Origin: Acidimicrobiaceae bacterium
GTDB taxonomy: Bacteria; Actinomycetota; Acidimicrobiia; Acidimicrobiales; Salinilacustritrichaceae
Reading direction: 5' to 3'
NCBI GenBank assembly: GCA_003476595.1
Contig: DMTU01000079.1
Span: 1,097-9,947, forward strand
Length of the DNA: 8,851 bases
Positions within the stretch are counted from its first letter, which is position 1, and each line of letters starts with the position of its first letter. Shown one piece after another: positions 7,166-8,851 of the stretch. Under the pieces are notes generated by a model. The model made no database searches, was not told the DNA's origin, and saw only the letters and a program-made list of their open reading frames with translations. The position numbers were made by a program, and so were the translations under genes.

Positions 7166-7218
7166 CGGCACGGCGGGGAGCACGCGCAGTGGTCACCGGC
7201 CGGGGCGCACCGAGCCCG

Positions 7219-7224
7219 TAGCAT
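7219..7224 (+). promoter_or_regulatory. Putative -10 box (TAGCAT) for the ThyX-like gene
   Basis: TAGCAT fits the TANNNT pattern and ends eight bases before the GTG start at 7233, which would place transcription initiation at or just before the start codon. The 67-bp gap after the M20 stop has no Shine-Dalgarno and no clear terminator hairpin. I see no good -35 match, so this is a weak call. Confidence 0.35.
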
Positions 7225-7232
7225 CTCCCGCC

Positions 7233-8837
7233 GTGGCCGTCTACATCGCCGAGGAGTTCACCGAGGAGGAGCAGGACATCCTCCGGCGGTACTTCACGAA
7301 CCTGGACGGCCCGGTCTTCGCTCTCGTCAACCTGCCCGAGGTCGTGAAGGGGGCGCTGTTCGCCCGCTACTCGCGCTCGCCCAAGTCGCTGCGCCGCCTG
7401 TTCCTCGACGAGTTCGTCGGCGACCTCGACATCACCGGCGACCAGACGGTGGACGCCACCGTCGGGCTCGAGCGGGCCGAGCAGCTGTACCAGAAGGTCT
7501 TCCTCGAGTACGGCGACGACTCCGTGGCGCAGCTCGGTGGCGTGCACCTGGCGTGCGAGCAGGCCTCGAACATCCTCACCAAGATCCTCGAGTGGGGGCG
7601 CCTGGCCGCCTACCTCGAGCAGTCCACCCGCTACATCGCCTACGACTCCCGCCTCGGTGGCCGCTACCGCTACTACCGGGATCCCGAGGTGCTCGCCTCC
7701 CCCCTCGCCCTGCGCTACGTGGGGGAGATGGACCGGCTCTTCGACGCCTACGCCGAGCTGGTGCCGGTGATGCAGGAGTTCTTCCGCGAGCAGTTCCCCA
7801 AGGCCCGCGAGGACTCCGACCTCGTCTACCGCCAGGCCATCAAGGCCAAGGCCCTCGACGCCATCCGGGGCATGCTGCCCGCGTCGTCGCTGTCGAACGT
7901 CGGCATCTACGGCACCGGGCAGAGCTACGAGCTGCTGCTGTACCGGATGCGCTCGCACCCGCTGCCCGAGGCGCGGGCCTACGCAGATCTCATGCTCACC
8001 GAGCTGCGCAAGGTCATCCCCTCGTTCCTGCGGCGCGTCGACCTGCCCGACCGCGGCGAGGTCTGGCGCGACTACTTCGGCGACCGCGAGGCGGCCATGG
8101 CGGCCGTTGCCGACCGCCTCCTCGGCCCCGACGTCGAGCCCGACGACGTCGCCGAGGTCACCCTCGTCGACTTCGACCCCGACGCCGAGATCAAGACCGT
8201 CGCGTCGATGCTCTACGCCTACAGCGAGCTGCCCGAGACCCAGCTCGAGGACCGGGTCCGGGCCATGTCGGTCGAGGATCGCCTGGCCGTGATCCGCGCC
8301 TACGAGGGCGACCGCAAGAACCGGCGCCACAAGCCGGGCCGGGCGCTCGAGCGCTCCTACTACCGCTTCGACATCCTCGCCGACTACGGCGCCTTCCGCG
8401 ACCTGCAGCGCCACCGGATGCTCACCCTCGACTGGCAGAAGCTCACGCCGCGCCACGGCTACGTGCGCCCCCCGGCCGTCGACGCCGCCGGCCAGACCGC
8501 GGCCTTCGACGACGCCATGGATCGCTCGGCCTCGCTGTACGACGCCCTCGCCGACGACTTCCCCGAGCAGGCCAGCTACGCCGTCGCCCTCGCCTACAAG
8601 GTGAGATTCTACCTCCACCTCAACGCCAGGTCGGCCATGCACGTCCTCGAGCTGCGCTCGACCCCCCAGGGCCACCCCGCCTACCGCCGGGTCGCCCAGG
8701 AGATGCACCGCCTCATCGCGGAGCAGGCCGGCCACAAGGCCATCGCCGAGAGCATGCGCTTCGTCGACCACTCGGCCGAACCCGCCCTCGAGCGCCTCGA
8801 CGCCGAGCGGGCCGCCGAAGCCAGGCGCAACACCTAG
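7233..8837 (+). CDS. Double-domain ThyX-like (flavin-dependent thymidylate synthase superfamily) protein
   Basis: This 534-residue protein is about twice the length of canonical ThyX (roughly 220-260 residues) and appears to be two ThyX folds in tandem. The first half has GRLAAYLEQSTRYIAY (122-137), matching the ThyX signature RHRxxSxNExSxRY in its ExSxRY part but with WGR for RHR, Ala for the first Ser and Leu for Asn. SYELLLYRMRSHPLPEARAY (231-250) continues that fold. The second half has DLQRHRMLTLDWQKLTPRHGY (390-410), keeping RHR (393-395) but losing NExS. It then has VRFYLHLNARSAMHVLELRS (457-476) and YRRVAQEM (484-491), which match the canonical NxRxLxHxxxLR...EIRxxAxxM helix better than the first half does. 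Canonical ThyX converts dUMP to dTMP using FAD and methylenetetrahydrofolate. Whether this form does so is unclear, so no thyX symbol is given. The GTG start is supported by the TAGCAT box upstream; an ATG-free N-terminus (AVYIAEEFTEEEQ) precedes the first conserved block. Confidence 0.82.
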   Translation: MAVYIAEEFTEEEQDILRRYFTNLDGPVFALVNLPEVVKGALFARYSRSPKSLRRLFLDEFVGDLDITGDQTVDATVGLERAEQLYQKVFLEYGDDSVAQLGGVHLACEQASNILTKILEWGRLAAYLEQSTRYIAYDSRLGGRYRYYRDPEVLASPLALRYVGEMDRLFDAYAELVPVMQEFFREQFPKAREDSDLVYRQAIKAKALDAIRGMLPASSLSNVGIYGTGQSYELLLYRMRSHPLPEARAYADLMLTELRKVIPSFLRRVDLPDRGEVWRDYFGDREAAMAAVADRLLGPDVEPDDVAEVTLVDFDPDAEIKTVASMLYAYSELPETQLEDRVRAMSVEDRLAVIRAYEGDRKNRRHKPGRALERSYYRFDILADYGAFRDLQRHRMLTLDWQKLTPRHGYVRPPAVDAAGQTAAFDDAMDRSASLYDALADDFPEQASYAVALAYKVRFYLHLNARSAMHVLELRSTPQGHPAYRRVAQEMHRLIAEQAGHKAIAESMRFVDHSAEPALERLDAERAAEARRNT

Positions 8838-8851
8838 GCGCGACAACCCTC

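Noticed and set aside
5270..7183. A 637-codon - strand open frame covering the M20 gene and the start of the GNAT gene
   Set aside because: It overlaps two convincing genes, has no domain, and its composition is typical of a GC-driven shadow frame.
7162..7221. A 19-codon ATG frame after the M20 gene, overlapping its stop (ATGA)
   Set aside because: No ribosome site, no recognisable peptide, and its stop lies inside the putative -10 box of the next gene; it is most likely chance.
7233..8837. Calling this gene a canonical thyX
   Set aside because: Twice the normal length and no half holds the complete RHRxxSxNExSxRY signature, so the standard activity cannot be assumed.
7125..8846. A 573-codon - strand open frame opposite the ThyX-like gene
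   Set aside because: The + strand protein has clear family motifs; the - strand translation is low-complexity Val/Gly/Leu/Glu-rich without motifs.

Overview
The window is very GC-rich, densely packed chromosomal DNA with short intergenic gaps and start codons that mostly lack Shine-Dalgarno sequences. Gene content and order (tatC followed directly by a HelY-type Ski2/Mtr4-like helicase, as in Mycobacterium) point to an actinobacterium. The very high GC and an Acidimicrobiia-like flavour of several proteins suggest that class, but this is an inference. I see no mobile elements, CRISPR arrays, tRNA or rRNA genes.

Region 1 (1-3834, + strand) is a tightly coupled operon tail. It holds the 3' part of tatC (Tat protein export), helY (581-3226, start overlapping the tatC stop as ATGA), and a 203-residue protein (3223-3834, start overlapping the helY stop as GTGA). 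This last protein looks like a diacylglycerol/lipid-kinase C-terminal domain without the catalytic GGDGT domain. The operon ends at a perfect 20-bp inverted repeat with a 7-nt loop (3838-3884), probably an intrinsic terminator. Because the next gene starts only 18 nt beyond it, it may also act as an operator or be a dispersed repeat.

Region 2 (3903-5918) is a convergent pair. A zinc-independent, quinone-oxidoreductase-like MDR dehydrogenase (+) and a tandem-domain GNAT acetyltransferase (-) abut with no spacer; their stop codons form TGATCA.

Region 3 (5978-8837, + strand) has an M20D-type amidohydrolase, divergent from the GNAT gene across 59 bp, and then a 534-residue double-domain ThyX-like protein. 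The two halves of the latter keep complementary parts of the flavin-dependent thymidylate synthase signature: ExSxRY in the first half, RHR in the second. Both genes have a TANNNT -10-like box 6-8 nt before the start codon, consistent with leaderless transcripts.

Most of the window is housekeeping or general metabolism. The best candidates for something under-described are the split ThyX-like protein, the stand-alone kinase-like C-terminal domain and the 20-bp hairpin.
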